In this document: in pieces, positions 32,074 to 39,516 of the stretch
Layout: each line of letters starts with the position of its first letter
Position numbering within the stretch: the stretch's first letter is position 1
Source of the DNA: JBEKHI01 sp050012355
Lineage (GTDB): Bacteria; Actinomycetota; Actinomycetes; Streptosporangiales; Streptosporangiaceae
Reading direction: 5' to 3'
Length of the DNA: 47,073 nucleotides
Assembly (NCBI GenBank): GCA_050012355.1
Contig: JBEKHI010000009.1
Span: 1 to 47,073 of the forward strand
Notes under the pieces: model-generated
The model's input: only the letters and a program-made list of their open reading frames with translations
Databases searched by the model: none
What the model was told of the DNA's origin: nothing
Made by a program: the position numbers and the translations under genes

Positions 32074-33102
32074 TCAGGCGGTCGTGGCTTGGAGGGCGGG
32101 GACGGTCTCGCTGGTGACGAGGCCTTGCTGGCCGGTGAGACCGTCGATGACGCCGAACGCGGTGGCGATTCGTTCCGGCGTATCCACCACGACCGTGACG
32201 GCGGGGACGCGGCGGCCGAGTTGCATGAGGCGGTCGCCGTGCGGTTCGTGGTCGCCGTGGAATCCCCAGACGCCGCGCAGCGTGGTGGCACCGCTAAGAC
32301 CGGCGTCCCGCAGCTGGCGGACGATCGCGCGGTGGATGGGCTGGCCGTCGCACAGGGCCGCTTCCGACGTGTAGACCATGAGCTTGTGCCACAGCGGCAT
32401 GTCGGTCTGGTCGGGGCCGGGCTGCGCCGACGGGGTAGCGATGCGGTCCCCGTCGCGTTTGCAGATGGTGATGCGTTCCAGGGTCAGCAGCGGGCGACGG
32501 AGCAGTGCGCCTAGCTCGGGCAGTAGCCGGCTGATCTGCTCGCCGGATCCGACGGAGATGACCATCATCGGGGTCTCGGCGTTGCGGCCGAAGAACGCGG
32601 CCCGCTGCCGCTGGCCGTGGGCGGTACCGTCGACGCCGAGCAGCACGGTGGCGCCGGCGATGCCGCGGCGGTGCAGCAGGTCGCAAACCGCGATGTAAGC
32701 GGGGACCCGGTAGACGCGTTCTTGCCGGCCCAGGTAGATCGTCAGCTTCGTCGTCTCGTGCAGTTCTTCCGGCAGTTGTGTCTCGCCGGTCAGCATCCGC
32801 GCGCGTTCCAACGTGACCAGCCCGCTGCTGGTGAGGTGTACGGAGTCGTCGAGGATCGCCTCGATGCGGGACCTGGTATCGACGGCGACAGCGACCAGCG
32901 GCAGGTCCTCGGACAGGCTCAGCGAGCGGTCGGTGCGAGGCTGGTGCTTGCGGCCGAAGCCCTCGGTGCCGCGCATCAGGATGCTGGTCGTGATCTCGCG
33001 ACGCCCGTACAGGCCGAGCAGCGCGTCGGCGGTGAAACCGTCGTCGCGGGTGCGCTGACGTTCGCCGAAGTAGCTGGTCAGCTTGAGGCAGTCCTCGTTC
33101 AC
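32074..33102 (-). CDS. Protein with three tandem DUF190 domains
   Basis: 342 residues from the GTG that overlaps the crcB stop (GTGA). Three copies of the about 100-residue DUF190 (PII-like) fold: about 3-90 (LKLTSYFGERQR), 115-210 (TKLTIYLGRQERV, GIAGATVLLGVDG) and 230-325 (HKLMVYTSEAAL, GLSGATTLRGVWGFHG). DUF190 proteins are commonly encoded beside or fused to CrcB and resemble PII signal proteins, so it may regulate the fluoride channel. A single domain is the norm; three in one chain could form a pseudo-trimer. Confidence 0.85.
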   Translation of the reverse strand: MNEDCLKLTSYFGERQRTRDDGFTADALLGLYGRREITTSILMRGTEGFGRKHQPRTDRSLSLSEDLPLVAVAVDTRSRIEAILDDSVHLTSSGLVTLERARMLTGETQLPEELHETTKLTIYLGRQERVYRVPAYIAVCDLLHRRGIAGATVLLGVDGTAHGQRQRAAFFGRNAETPMMVISVGSGEQISRLLPELGALLRRPLLTLERITICKRDGDRIATPSAQPGPDQTDMPLWHKLMVYTSEAALCDGQPIHRAIVRQLRDAGLSGATTLRGVWGFHGDHEPHGDRLMQLGRRVPAVTVVVDTPERIATAFGVIDGLTGQQGLVTSETVPALQATTA

Positions 33103-33464
33103 AGCTGTGCTCCGATCAGGCGGCCGAGCGCGGCGGCGGCGACGCCGAGCACCAGGCTGACGACCACGTTGAGCACGGCCTTGCGGAACTGTCGTTCCTC
33201 GGTCAGCCGCTGGGTTTCCAGCATCCAGGTGGAGAACGTCGTGTACGAGCCGACGGCGGCGGTACCGGCCAGCAGCGCCTGGTCGTGGCCGAGGGCGAGC
33301 CCGGTTATGAAGCCCAGGACCACCGCGCCGGAGATGTTGATCGCCAAGGTGCCGAACGGGAAGTCCCGGCCGGTCACGTTGGCCACTGTCCCGTCGACGA
33401 AGAACCGGACCACCGAGCCCGTTCCGCCGATCAGCATGACCGCGATCCACAGCAGGATGCTCAT
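33099..33464 (-). CDS. crcB: CrcB/Fluc fluoride channel subunit
   Basis: 121 residues, four membrane helices. GGTGSVVRFFVDG, FPFGTLAINISGAVVLGFITG (here FPFGTLAIN is the conserved Asn motif) and GSYTTFSTWMLET (the Phe-Ser-Thr motif lining the pore) are intact. Start ATG overlaps the other crcB stop. With its neighbour it forms the heterodimeric Fluc channel that exports fluoride from the cytoplasm. Confidence 0.93.
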   Translation of the reverse strand: MSILLWIAVMLIGGTGSVVRFFVDGTVANVTGRDFPFGTLAINISGAVVLGFITGLALGHDQALLAGTAAVGSYTTFSTWMLETQRLTEERQFRKAVLNVVVSLVLGVAAAALGRLIGAQL

Positions 33465-33949
33465 CGCCGCACCCGCACTCTCCGGGCCGCCGCGGTGGCC
33501 ACGTGGATCGCGGCGTACCCGAGGACAACGCTGGCGGCGGTGTAGGCGGCGGCGAGTCCCCAGGCGTGCGCGCTCAGCATCTTCAGGATCTCGACCTGCA
33601 TCGTGGAGAACGTGGAGAGCCCGCCGCACAGCCCGGTTCCCAGCAGCGGCCTGCGGTAGCTGGACAGCGGCAGCCGTTCCTGCAGGCGGGTCACGAAGTA
33701 GCCGAGCAGGAATGCCGCGACGATGTTGACCGTGAACGTTGGCCACGGCCAGGACGTGGCGGCCTGCGGAAACGCGTTGGCCAGCGCGGCGCGCAGCAGG
33801 GTCCCGATCGCCCCGCCCGCGAAGATGGCCGCGACCTCCCGCCGGTCGGCCCGCGGCAGCACCCGCTTGGAACGTTGCGGGGGACCGGTGGGCCGGACAT
33901 CGCCGACGGGCAGCGGTGGTATCACGAGGTCAGCGGGGATTTCGGGCAC
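33461..33949 (-). CDS. crcB: CrcB/Fluc fluoride channel subunit with N-terminal extension
   Basis: 162 residues from a GTG with AAGGAG 8 bases upstream. About 38 extra Pro/Arg-rich N-terminal residues precede the normal fold: GGAIGTLLRAALAN, FTVNIVAAFLLGYF and GLCGGLSTFSTMQVEIL. The conserved Asn and Phe-Ser-Thr motifs are present. First gene of crcB-crcB-DUF190, preceded by the riboswitch-like leader at 33956-34034. Confidence 0.92.
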   Translation of the reverse strand: MPEIPADLVIPPLPVGDVRPTGPPQRSKRVLPRADRREVAAIFAGGAIGTLLRAALANAFPQAATSWPWPTFTVNIVAAFLLGYFVTRLQERLPLSSYRRPLLGTGLCGGLSTFSTMQVEILKMLSAHAWGLAAAYTAASVVLGYAAIHVATAAARRVRVRR

Positions 33950-33955
33950 GCTGAA

Positions 33956-34034
33956 GGCTCCTTGTCACGGTAAAATCCGGAGGACAGAAGCCATCAGTCG
34001 CTGCGTTGCGGCGGTTCGGGAGGTTTCGACCCCC
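33956..34034 (-). promoter_or_regulatory. Fluoride-riboswitch-like leader of crcB, divergent P1 loop
   Basis: Read on the minus strand: a P1-like hairpin (GGGG...CUCC, 34034-34019), AACCGCC (34016-34010) and CUGAUGGCUUCUGUC (33997-33983) in the order and spacing of the crcB motif. The usual GAUG after the first GGn is GGUC here, so either the aptamer is a variant or it has decayed. GGCUUCUGUC (33992-33983) can pair with GACAAGGAGCC (33966-33956), which contains the crcB SD. This supports translational control by SD sequestration. Confidence 0.55.
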
Positions 34035-34127
34035 ACACCAGGGCATCATCTGGATGCCTGCGAGTTTACCGGGGTCTGTGTGCTGCCAGGGACTCAGGGT
34101 AGTCAGAGGGTCGGCTAGCCTGGCGAG

Positions 34128-34832
34128 ATGGTCAGCGTCCCGGCAGAATCCTTGATCAGGCCTGCTCATTCCGGTGTGCTGCGCGTCCGCGCCCACGTGC
34201 CGGCCGACGCCGGTGCCGGTGACCTGACGGCGCTGCGCGTGCTGGTGATCGCCGACGTACTGACCCGGGCGGCCGAGCTGGTCAAGCTGCAAGCGCTCCC
34301 CGAGTGGATCACCACCGGGGACGCGACCGCGGTGGAGCACGCGGCCGCCGCGCTCAACGTCCGCTCGCCGGTTGCGGCGGCTGGTACCGGCAGCGCCGAC
34401 GTCCACGTGGCCGCGGCCGATGCCCTCCCGGGCGATACTCGCGGCGCGCTTGTCGTACCCGTCGCCCGCGCGAGCCTGCGAAGCGACGAGGATCACGACG
34501 CGCTCGCGATCCGGCTGGCGCTGTTGTCCTATCCGTCCGGTCAGCCAGTGGAGCTCACCGACCGAGAGCTGACCGGCGCCCAGGCAACCATCGGCGGATG
34601 GCGGCGCCGGGTGGCCGGATGGGCGGAGTCATCGTCCAAGCCGATCCCGGAGGAGTTCGCGGCGAAAATCCTCGCCGCCTTCGCCGGCCTGGACACGGTA
34701 GCGGTGCTGACCACGATGGACGACCTGGCTTCCGACGACGGTCTACCGCCCGGCGCCAAGTTCGAGGCGTTCCTGTTCGCCGATCGGGTCCTGGCTCTGG
34801 AGCTAGAGTCCGGCATCGGCCGACTGGCCTGA
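34128..34832 (+). CDS. Cysteinyl-tRNA-synthetase-related protein without catalytic motifs
   Basis: 234 residues. The second half (LAIRLALLSYPSGQPVELTD, GWRRRVAGWA, GLDTVAVLTTMDDL) resembles the helical domain following the core of CysRS/MshC. The first half (LRVLVIADVLTRAAEL) recalls a reduced Rossmann core. No HIGH or KMSKS motif and no zinc Cys/His set is seen, so it cannot be a normal synthetase. Related uncharacterised proteins occur in actinomycetes. It lies between the two fluoride-controlled units but has its own start (GGCGAG upstream). Confidence 0.5.
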   Translation: MVSVPAESLIRPAHSGVLRVRAHVPADAGAGDLTALRVLVIADVLTRAAELVKLQALPEWITTGDATAVEHAAAALNVRSPVAAAGTGSADVHVAAADALPGDTRGALVVPVARASLRSDEDHDALAIRLALLSYPSGQPVELTDRELTGAQATIGGWRRRVAGWAESSSKPIPEEFAAKILAAFAGLDTVAVLTTMDDLASDDGLPPGAKFEAFLFADRVLALELESGIGRLA

Positions 34833-34894
34833 GCCGACCGCCGCGAGCCCAAGGGCTTGCGGTTCCGCCGGGGCTCGGGAGACAATGAGGGCCT

Positions 34895-34946
34895 GGCGAT
34901 GAAGCTCGCCATAACCGCGTGGTCCGCCGCGCTGATGGCTTCTACC
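34895..34946 (+). promoter_or_regulatory. Fluoride riboswitch (crcB motif) of the hydrogenase-like operon
   Basis: GGCGATGAAGCTCGCC (34895-34910; P1 GGCG/CGCC with the conserved GAUG), TAACCGCG (34912-34919), and GCTGATGGCTTCTACC (34930-34945) match the fluoride aptamer closely in sequence, order and spacing. The pseudoknot GAAGC (34901-34905) with GCTTC (34938-34942) is intact. It lies 39 bases before a leader ORF and 86 before the first hydrogenase-like gene. Confidence 0.85.
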
Positions 34947-34977
34947 CACCTGTAGTCAGGTTCGCATGGGTAGGAGG
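34942..34977 (+). promoter_or_regulatory. Anti-SD hairpin (expression platform)
   Basis: CTACCCA (34942-34948) pairs exactly with TGGGTAG (34967-34973), with an inner stem ACCTG/CAGGT (34948-34961). The right arm runs into the SD AGGAGG (34972-34977), while the left arm is the 3' end of the aptamer's pseudoknot strand. Fluoride binding should hold the left arm and free the SD. Inference from pairing only. Confidence 0.65.
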
Positions 34978-34984
34978 CATCCAG

Positions 34985-35035
34985 ATGGATGAGCCGCTGG
35001 AACCACCAGGCAATGATCCTAAGGTCGCACGTTGA
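34985..35035 (+). CDS. 16-codon leader ORF MDEPLEPPGNDPKVAR
   Basis: AGGAGG sits 7 bases before the ATG. The ORF stops at a TGA overlapping the TTG start of the next gene (TTGA, 35032-35035). The strong SD thus drives this ORF, and the weaker TTG start of the membrane subunit would be translated by coupling. The peptide is acidic and proline-rich, with no family. Confidence 0.55.
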   Translation: MDEPLEPPGNDPKVAR

Positions 35036-35994
35036 GTGCGGCCGTCCCGATCCCGGTTATCCAGCTTCTGCAGGTTCTCACCATCGCTCTCGCCGCGCCC
35101 GGCGTGACCGGCGTGATCGCGAAGGTCGAGGCCAGGCTGCAGGGCCGCCGGGGTCCTCGGGTACTGCAGCCGTACTATGACCTGGCCAAGCTGGCTCGCA
35201 AGGAAGCGCTCGCTCCGGACGGGGCGAGCTGGTTCTTCCTCGCCGCGCCGCTGATCGCGGTGGCGGCGTACCTGACGATCCCGTTGCTGATCCCAGTGCT
35301 CACCACCTACGGGCTACCGCTGGGATACATGGGCGACATCCTGGGCGGCGGATTCATGCTGGCGCTGGCCAGCTTCGTGGTCGCGGCCGCCGCGCTGGAA
35401 ACCGGCAGTCCCTACGCGCAACTCGGCTCGAGCCGAGCGAAGACGTTCTCCGCGATCGGCGAGCCGGTGGTGCTGTTCGTGGTGTTCACCGTGGCGCTGC
35501 TGACCGGGACCGACCTGCCATACGCGCTGGCGGCGACGGTACGGTCCAGCGCCGGTCAGATCCTGCGGCCCGCGCACCTGCTGGCGTCCGCCGCGTTGTT
35601 CATGGTGATCCTGCTGGAAACCGGCCGGATCCCGGTGGAGACCCACACCGGCACGAACGAGTTCGGGATGATCGAAGAGGCCAGGTCCTTCGAGCACTCG
35701 GGTCCGTATCTCGCGCTGCTGAAGTGGGGCAGCGAACTCAAGCAGCTCATCTTGTTCACCATCCTGGCCGACGTGTTCGTCGTGCCATGGGGCCTGGCGT
35801 CCACGCAGCAATTGGGCGCCGTGCTGCTGGCGATCGTGGCGCTGCTGGCCAAGGCGGCCGCGATCGGCGTCGTCGTGGCGATCATCGACGACTCGTTCGC
35901 GAAGCTCCGCCTATTCAAGATTACCGAGTACGCGTCGGCCGCGTTCCTGCTGGCGGTCCTCGGTGTGTGCACGCTCTTCCTCGGAGGCGGCTGA
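35032..35994 (+). CDS. HyfC/NuoH-like membrane subunit (Ehr complex)
   Basis: 320 residues, eight membrane helices. VEARLQGRRGPRVLQPYYDLAKL is the NuoH/HyfC loop signature (RxGPxxxQxxxDxxKL; key residues Arg, Gly, Pro, Gln, Asp, Lys), then ETGRIPVETHTGTNEFGMIEEA corresponds to the quinone-side acidic loop. This subunit joins the soluble arm to the proton-pumping arm. TTG start coupled to the leader ORF; the stop overlaps the next start (TGATG). Confidence 0.9.
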   Translation: MSAAVPIPVIQLLQVLTIALAAPGVTGVIAKVEARLQGRRGPRVLQPYYDLAKLARKEALAPDGASWFFLAAPLIAVAAYLTIPLLIPVLTTYGLPLGYMGDILGGGFMLALASFVVAAAALETGSPYAQLGSSRAKTFSAIGEPVVLFVVFTVALLTGTDLPYALAATVRSSAGQILRPAHLLASAALFMVILLETGRIPVETHTGTNEFGMIEEARSFEHSGPYLALLKWGSELKQLILFTILADVFVVPWGLASTQQLGAVLLAIVALLAKAAAIGVVVAIIDDSFAKLRLFKITEYASAAFLLAVLGVCTLFLGGG

Positions 35995-36668
35995 TGGGCT
36001 CACCAGGTGTCTACAACGGCGTGGTGGACGTGCTCGCCGCGCTGATGCTGCTGATCGAATTCGGGATGCTGCGGCAGGCGCTGGTCCGGGACCAGGTGCG
36101 GTTGTACACCGCGCAGTCGGCGCTGATCTCGGTGCTCGCGATCGTCATCGCCGCCGACCGGGGCCTGCCGGACCTGTACGCGCTCGCCGCCTTGTCGGCG
36201 GCGCTGAAGGTGGTGGCCGTACCGCTGGTGCTGCGCCGCCTGCTCCCCAGCCCGGCCAGCGAGGAGACGCCGGGCGTAGCGGCCAGCCACACGCTGAGCC
36301 CGGCCAGTGCGGTGCTAGCCGGGATCGGCCTGGCGGCGTTCGGCTTCTTCACCTTCGGATCTCTGGGCATTCATACCCCCGAGGCACCGCCGACGGCCCT
36401 GGCCATCGCGGGCGCGATGGTCTTCGTCTCCTTCGGGCTGATGATCGTGCGCCGGGACGTCGCGTCCCAGGCCATCGGGTTCTTCTCGCTGGAGAACGCG
36501 ATCTCGCTGTCGGCGCTGGTCGTGGCCGCCGGACTGCCGCTGCTGCTCGAAACGGCGTTCCTCTTCGACCTGCTGCTAGCCGTCGTCGTCTTCGGGATGC
36601 TGATCCGCGCGCAGCACGCCCGGTCGGAATCGCTGTCGACCGCCGATCTGACGAGGCTACGCGGATGA
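35994..36668 (+). CDS. HyfE-like membrane subunit
   Basis: 224 residues from the ATG in TGATG. About seven hydrophobic segments. The C-terminal half (AIGFFSLENAISLSALVVAAGLP; key motif LENAI) and FDLLLAVVVFGMLIR resemble HyfE and the NuoK-like antiporter-associated subunit. The extra N-terminal helices (LYTAQSALISVLAIVIA) match HyfE rather than NuoK. The stop overlaps the next start (ATGA). Confidence 0.85.
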   Translation: MGSPGVYNGVVDVLAALMLLIEFGMLRQALVRDQVRLYTAQSALISVLAIVIAADRGLPDLYALAALSAALKVVAVPLVLRRLLPSPASEETPGVAASHTLSPASAVLAGIGLAAFGFFTFGSLGIHTPEAPPTALAIAGAMVFVSFGLMIVRRDVASQAIGFFSLENAISLSALVVAAGLPLLLETAFLFDLLLAVVVFGMLIRAQHARSESLSTADLTRLRG

Positions 36669-38110
36669 TCGGCGTCATCCTCGCCATCCTGATCGTCCCG
36701 CTGGCCGCCGGGCTGGTGTCGTTCCGCGCGTCGGCCCGGGTGGCGGCGGGGATCACCGTCGCCTCCGGGATCTCGTGCTTCGGGCTCGTGCTGGCGCTGA
36801 TCCCGGAGGCCGCGCACCGGACGCTGAACTACCTGTCGTATCTGCGGGTCGACGCCATCAGCGTGATCTTCCTGCTCGCGACCGGCTTCCTGTACGCGGC
36901 GGTGGCGGTGTACGCGGTCGGCTACCTCAAGTCCCATAACGACGAGCGGTACGCGCGCCGCTTCTACCTGGGCCTGAACGTGTTCGCATGGGCGATGCTG
37001 GCCGCGCCGCTGATGGGCAGCCTCGCCCTGTTGTGGATCGCGGTGGAGGTCACCACGGTGGTCTCGGCGCTGCTGGTCGCGATCGAAAATACCGACAGAG
37101 CCGCCGAGGCAGCGTGGAAGTACGTCCTGATCGCCTCGGCCGGACTGGGCCTGGGGCTGCTCGGCACGATCTTCGCCTACTACGCCGGGGCGCAGGTCCT
37201 CGGCGCGCACTCCGACCTCGCGATCCAGCCGTTGCTGCAAGCCGGTGCCCGGCTCCCAAAGACGCCGGTGCGGCTCGCGTTCCTGCTAGCTGTCCTCGGC
37301 TACGGAACAAAGGTCGGCCTCTTCCCGGTGCACACCTGGCTTCCCGACGCCCACTCCGAGGCGCCGACGCCAGTGTCGGCGCTGTTGTCCGGGGCGCTGC
37401 TGGCGACCAGCTTTTACGCCATCCTGCGCTTCTACCAGGTCGCCGTCGCCGCGCTGGGCAGCGGATTCCCGCGGACCACGCTGCTGGTGTTCGGGATCGT
37501 GTCGCTGCTGCTGGCCGCGCTGTACGTGTTCGGCCAGCGCGACATCAAGCGTTTCCTGGCGTACTCCAGCGTCGAGCACATGGGCATCCTCGCGATCGGC
37601 CTGTCCTTCGGCGCGCCGATCGCGCTGGCCGGGGTGCTGCTGCACGTCATGGCGCACGCGGCCGCGAAGGGAAACGCGTTCATGGGCGCCGGAGTCTTCA
37701 CCATCAAGTACCGGACCAAACAGATGGCGACCATGCGGGACGGCCTGCGGCTGCTTCCGTGGAGCGGCCCGCTGTTCCTGCTGGCGATGCTAGCTCTGTC
37801 GGCTTTTCCGCCGTTCGGCATCTTCCGCAGCGAGTTCCAGATCGTCGCCGGAGGTCTGTCAAGTGGCCACTACACGGCCGCCGCGATCCTCGTGGTCCTG
37901 GTGACGGTCGCGTTCTTCGGGCTGATCGGCTCGGCCACCAGCGTGCTTATGGCACCCGCGCGGCCGACCGACGTTACGGCGAGTGGCGAGCCGAGCGTCT
38001 GGATGGTGATCCCGGTGCTCGCCGGGCTGGCGGTCCTGGTGCTGCTGGGCGTGCACCCGCCCGGCGAACTGACGAGCCTGATCACTCACGCGGTGGGAGA
38101 ACTCTCATGA
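36665..38110 (+). CDS. HyfF/NuoN-like proton-channel subunit
   Basis: 481 residues, about fourteen helices, Mrp-antiporter type. Conserved channel residues: Glu in LLWIAVEVTTVVSALL, Lys in EAAWKYVLIAS, Lys in GYGTKVGLFPVHTWLPDAHSEAPTPVSAL (quoted by its parts GYGTKVGLFPVHTWL and EAPTPVSAL), and His in AYSSVEHMGIL and HVMAHAAAK. The pumping machinery looks intact, in contrast to the soluble arm. 4-base overlaps on both sides. Confidence 0.9.
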   Translation: MIGVILAILIVPLAAGLVSFRASARVAAGITVASGISCFGLVLALIPEAAHRTLNYLSYLRVDAISVIFLLATGFLYAAVAVYAVGYLKSHNDERYARRFYLGLNVFAWAMLAAPLMGSLALLWIAVEVTTVVSALLVAIENTDRAAEAAWKYVLIASAGLGLGLLGTIFAYYAGAQVLGAHSDLAIQPLLQAGARLPKTPVRLAFLLAVLGYGTKVGLFPVHTWLPDAHSEAPTPVSALLSGALLATSFYAILRFYQVAVAALGSGFPRTTLLVFGIVSLLLAALYVFGQRDIKRFLAYSSVEHMGILAIGLSFGAPIALAGVLLHVMAHAAAKGNAFMGAGVFTIKYRTKQMATMRDGLRLLPWSGPLFLLAMLALSAFPPFGIFRSEFQIVAGGLSSGHYTAAAILVVLVTVAFFGLIGSATSVLMAPARPTDVTASGEPSVWMVIPVLAGLAVLVLLGVHPPGELTSLITHAVGELS

Positions 38111-39516
38111 CCATCACAACCACCGAGCCGAGCGTGCTGGCGCTGTGGGAATCGCTGGAGTCCCGGATCGCCGACGGCGACCGGTTCGCGGGCTTGTTCG
38201 CGGCCCGCCGAAATGGCTCCGTCGTGCTGTCCGCCCAGGTAGCGGTGCCCGGTGGCATCGACACGCTCGAGGTGGCGCTGCCGCCGGACACCACGAGCTA
38301 CCCGGCGCTGTCCACCCGGCTCGGTGCCGCGTCCTGGTACGAGCGGGTGATCCATGACGAGACCGGGATCATCCCCGACGGGCATCCCCGGCTCGCACCC
38401 CTCATCATGCCGGGGGACCCGCTGCCCAGGCACGTGGCCGGGTACGGCCTGTTCACGATCCCGCACGGTCCCGTCCGCTCCGGCGTACTGGAGTCCATCG
38501 AGTACCTGGTGGAGACGCCGGGCGAGGCGATCCCGCACCTGAACCTGCGGATCTTCTACAAGCACCGCGGCATCACCGGCCGGTTCACCGGCCTGACCCC
38601 GGCCGACGGCGTGCTGCTAGCCGAACGGACCGAGGGCATCGCCTCGGTCGCGCACGCGCTCGCCTTCTGCCACGCGGTCGAAGCGATCGCCGGCTGCGAG
38701 ATCCCGCCCGAGGCCGCGCTGATCCGGGTGGTGCACGCCGAACTGGAACGGATCGCCAACCACCTCGATGTCGCGGTCCGGCTGACCGACGCGGCGGGAC
38801 TGGCGGTCGCCAACGCCCGGTTCGCGCTGCACAAAGAACGCGTGATGCGCCTGGTCAGCGGCTTGTGCGGCAGCCGCTTCGGCCGCGGCGTGGTCGTCCC
38901 CGGCGGCGTCCGCGGTGGTCCACCGCAAGGCATCACCGAAGTGGCGGCCAGGCTGGAAAAACAGGTCACCGCGGACGCGAAGCTGCTGATGGGCACGTCC
39001 TCGTTCCTCGACCGGCTGCGCGGCACCGGGCCGTTGCTCCCGGACCGGGCCCGCGAACACGGCGCCCTCGGCCCCGTCGGCAAGGCATCGGGCTACGACG
39101 ACGACGCCCGTCGCGTCCGCCCGTACGACGGCTATTCGCTGCTCCCGCCGGTACCCGCCAGCGAACGCTCCGGCGACGACGCACTGGCCCGGCTTCGGAC
39201 GCGCTGGGACGAGGTCGCACAGGCTTTCCGTCTCATCCAGCAAGCCACCATTGAGGTATCAAAACGGCGTGACCCGATCCTCCGGGTTCCCTGCGACCCA
39301 ACCGACGGGCGGTCGGTCGGCTGGGCCGAGGCACCGCCGGGCGAGGTGCTCCACGACGTGACCATCGAGGCGGGCCGGATCAGCGCCTGCCAGCCGCGAT
39401 CGGCCTCGTTTCACAACCTGGTGCTGATGCACGAGGTATTCGCCGGGGACATCCTCACCGACTTCCCGTTCATCGAGGCCAGCCTCGGCCTGTCCGTCGC
39501 GGGGGCGGCCCTGTGA
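38107..39516 (+). CDS. HyfG/NuoCD-like large subunit lacking NiFe ligands
   Basis: 469 residues. N-terminal NuoC-like part (about 15-135), then NuoD/hydrogenase-large-like part (YKHRGI, LERIANHLDVAVRLTDAAG). Where hydrogenases have ERVCGICS, this has ERTEGIAS (Glu176, Ala179). The C-terminal DPCxxC is replaced by EASLGLSVAG with no Cys. All four NiFe ligands are therefore gone, so it cannot be a hydrogenase. Complex I lost the same ligands but binds quinone there. The match to hydrogenase-type ...SVAHALAFCHAVE remains, placing it with Ehr complexes. Confidence 0.88.
   Translation: MTITTTEPSVLALWESLESRIADGDRFAGLFAARRNGSVVLSAQVAVPGGIDTLEVALPPDTTSYPALSTRLGAASWYERVIHDETGIIPDGHPRLAPLIMPGDPLPRHVAGYGLFTIPHGPVRSGVLESIEYLVETPGEAIPHLNLRIFYKHRGITGRFTGLTPADGVLLAERTEGIASVAHALAFCHAVEAIAGCEIPPEAALIRVVHAELERIANHLDVAVRLTDAAGLAVANARFALHKERVMRLVSGLCGSRFGRGVVVPGGVRGGPPQGITEVAARLEKQVTADAKLLMGTSSFLDRLRGTGPLLPDRAREHGALGPVGKASGYDDDARRVRPYDGYSLLPPVPASERSGDDALARLRTRWDEVAQAFRLIQQATIEVSKRRDPILRVPCDPTDGRSVGWAEAPPGEVLHDVTIEAGRISACQPRSASFHNLVLMHEVFAGDILTDFPFIEASLGLSVAGAAL

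Noticed and set aside
33103..33528. Long in-frame extension upstream of the DUF190 gene
   Set aside because: It is the shadow of the crcB genes in another frame. The GTG at 33102 overlapping the crcB stop is the natural start.
36988..38106. In-frame extension of about 373 codons before the HyfG-like gene
   Set aside because: It has no similarity to large subunits and lies over the HyfF-like gene; the ATG at 38107 gives the coupled, correct start.
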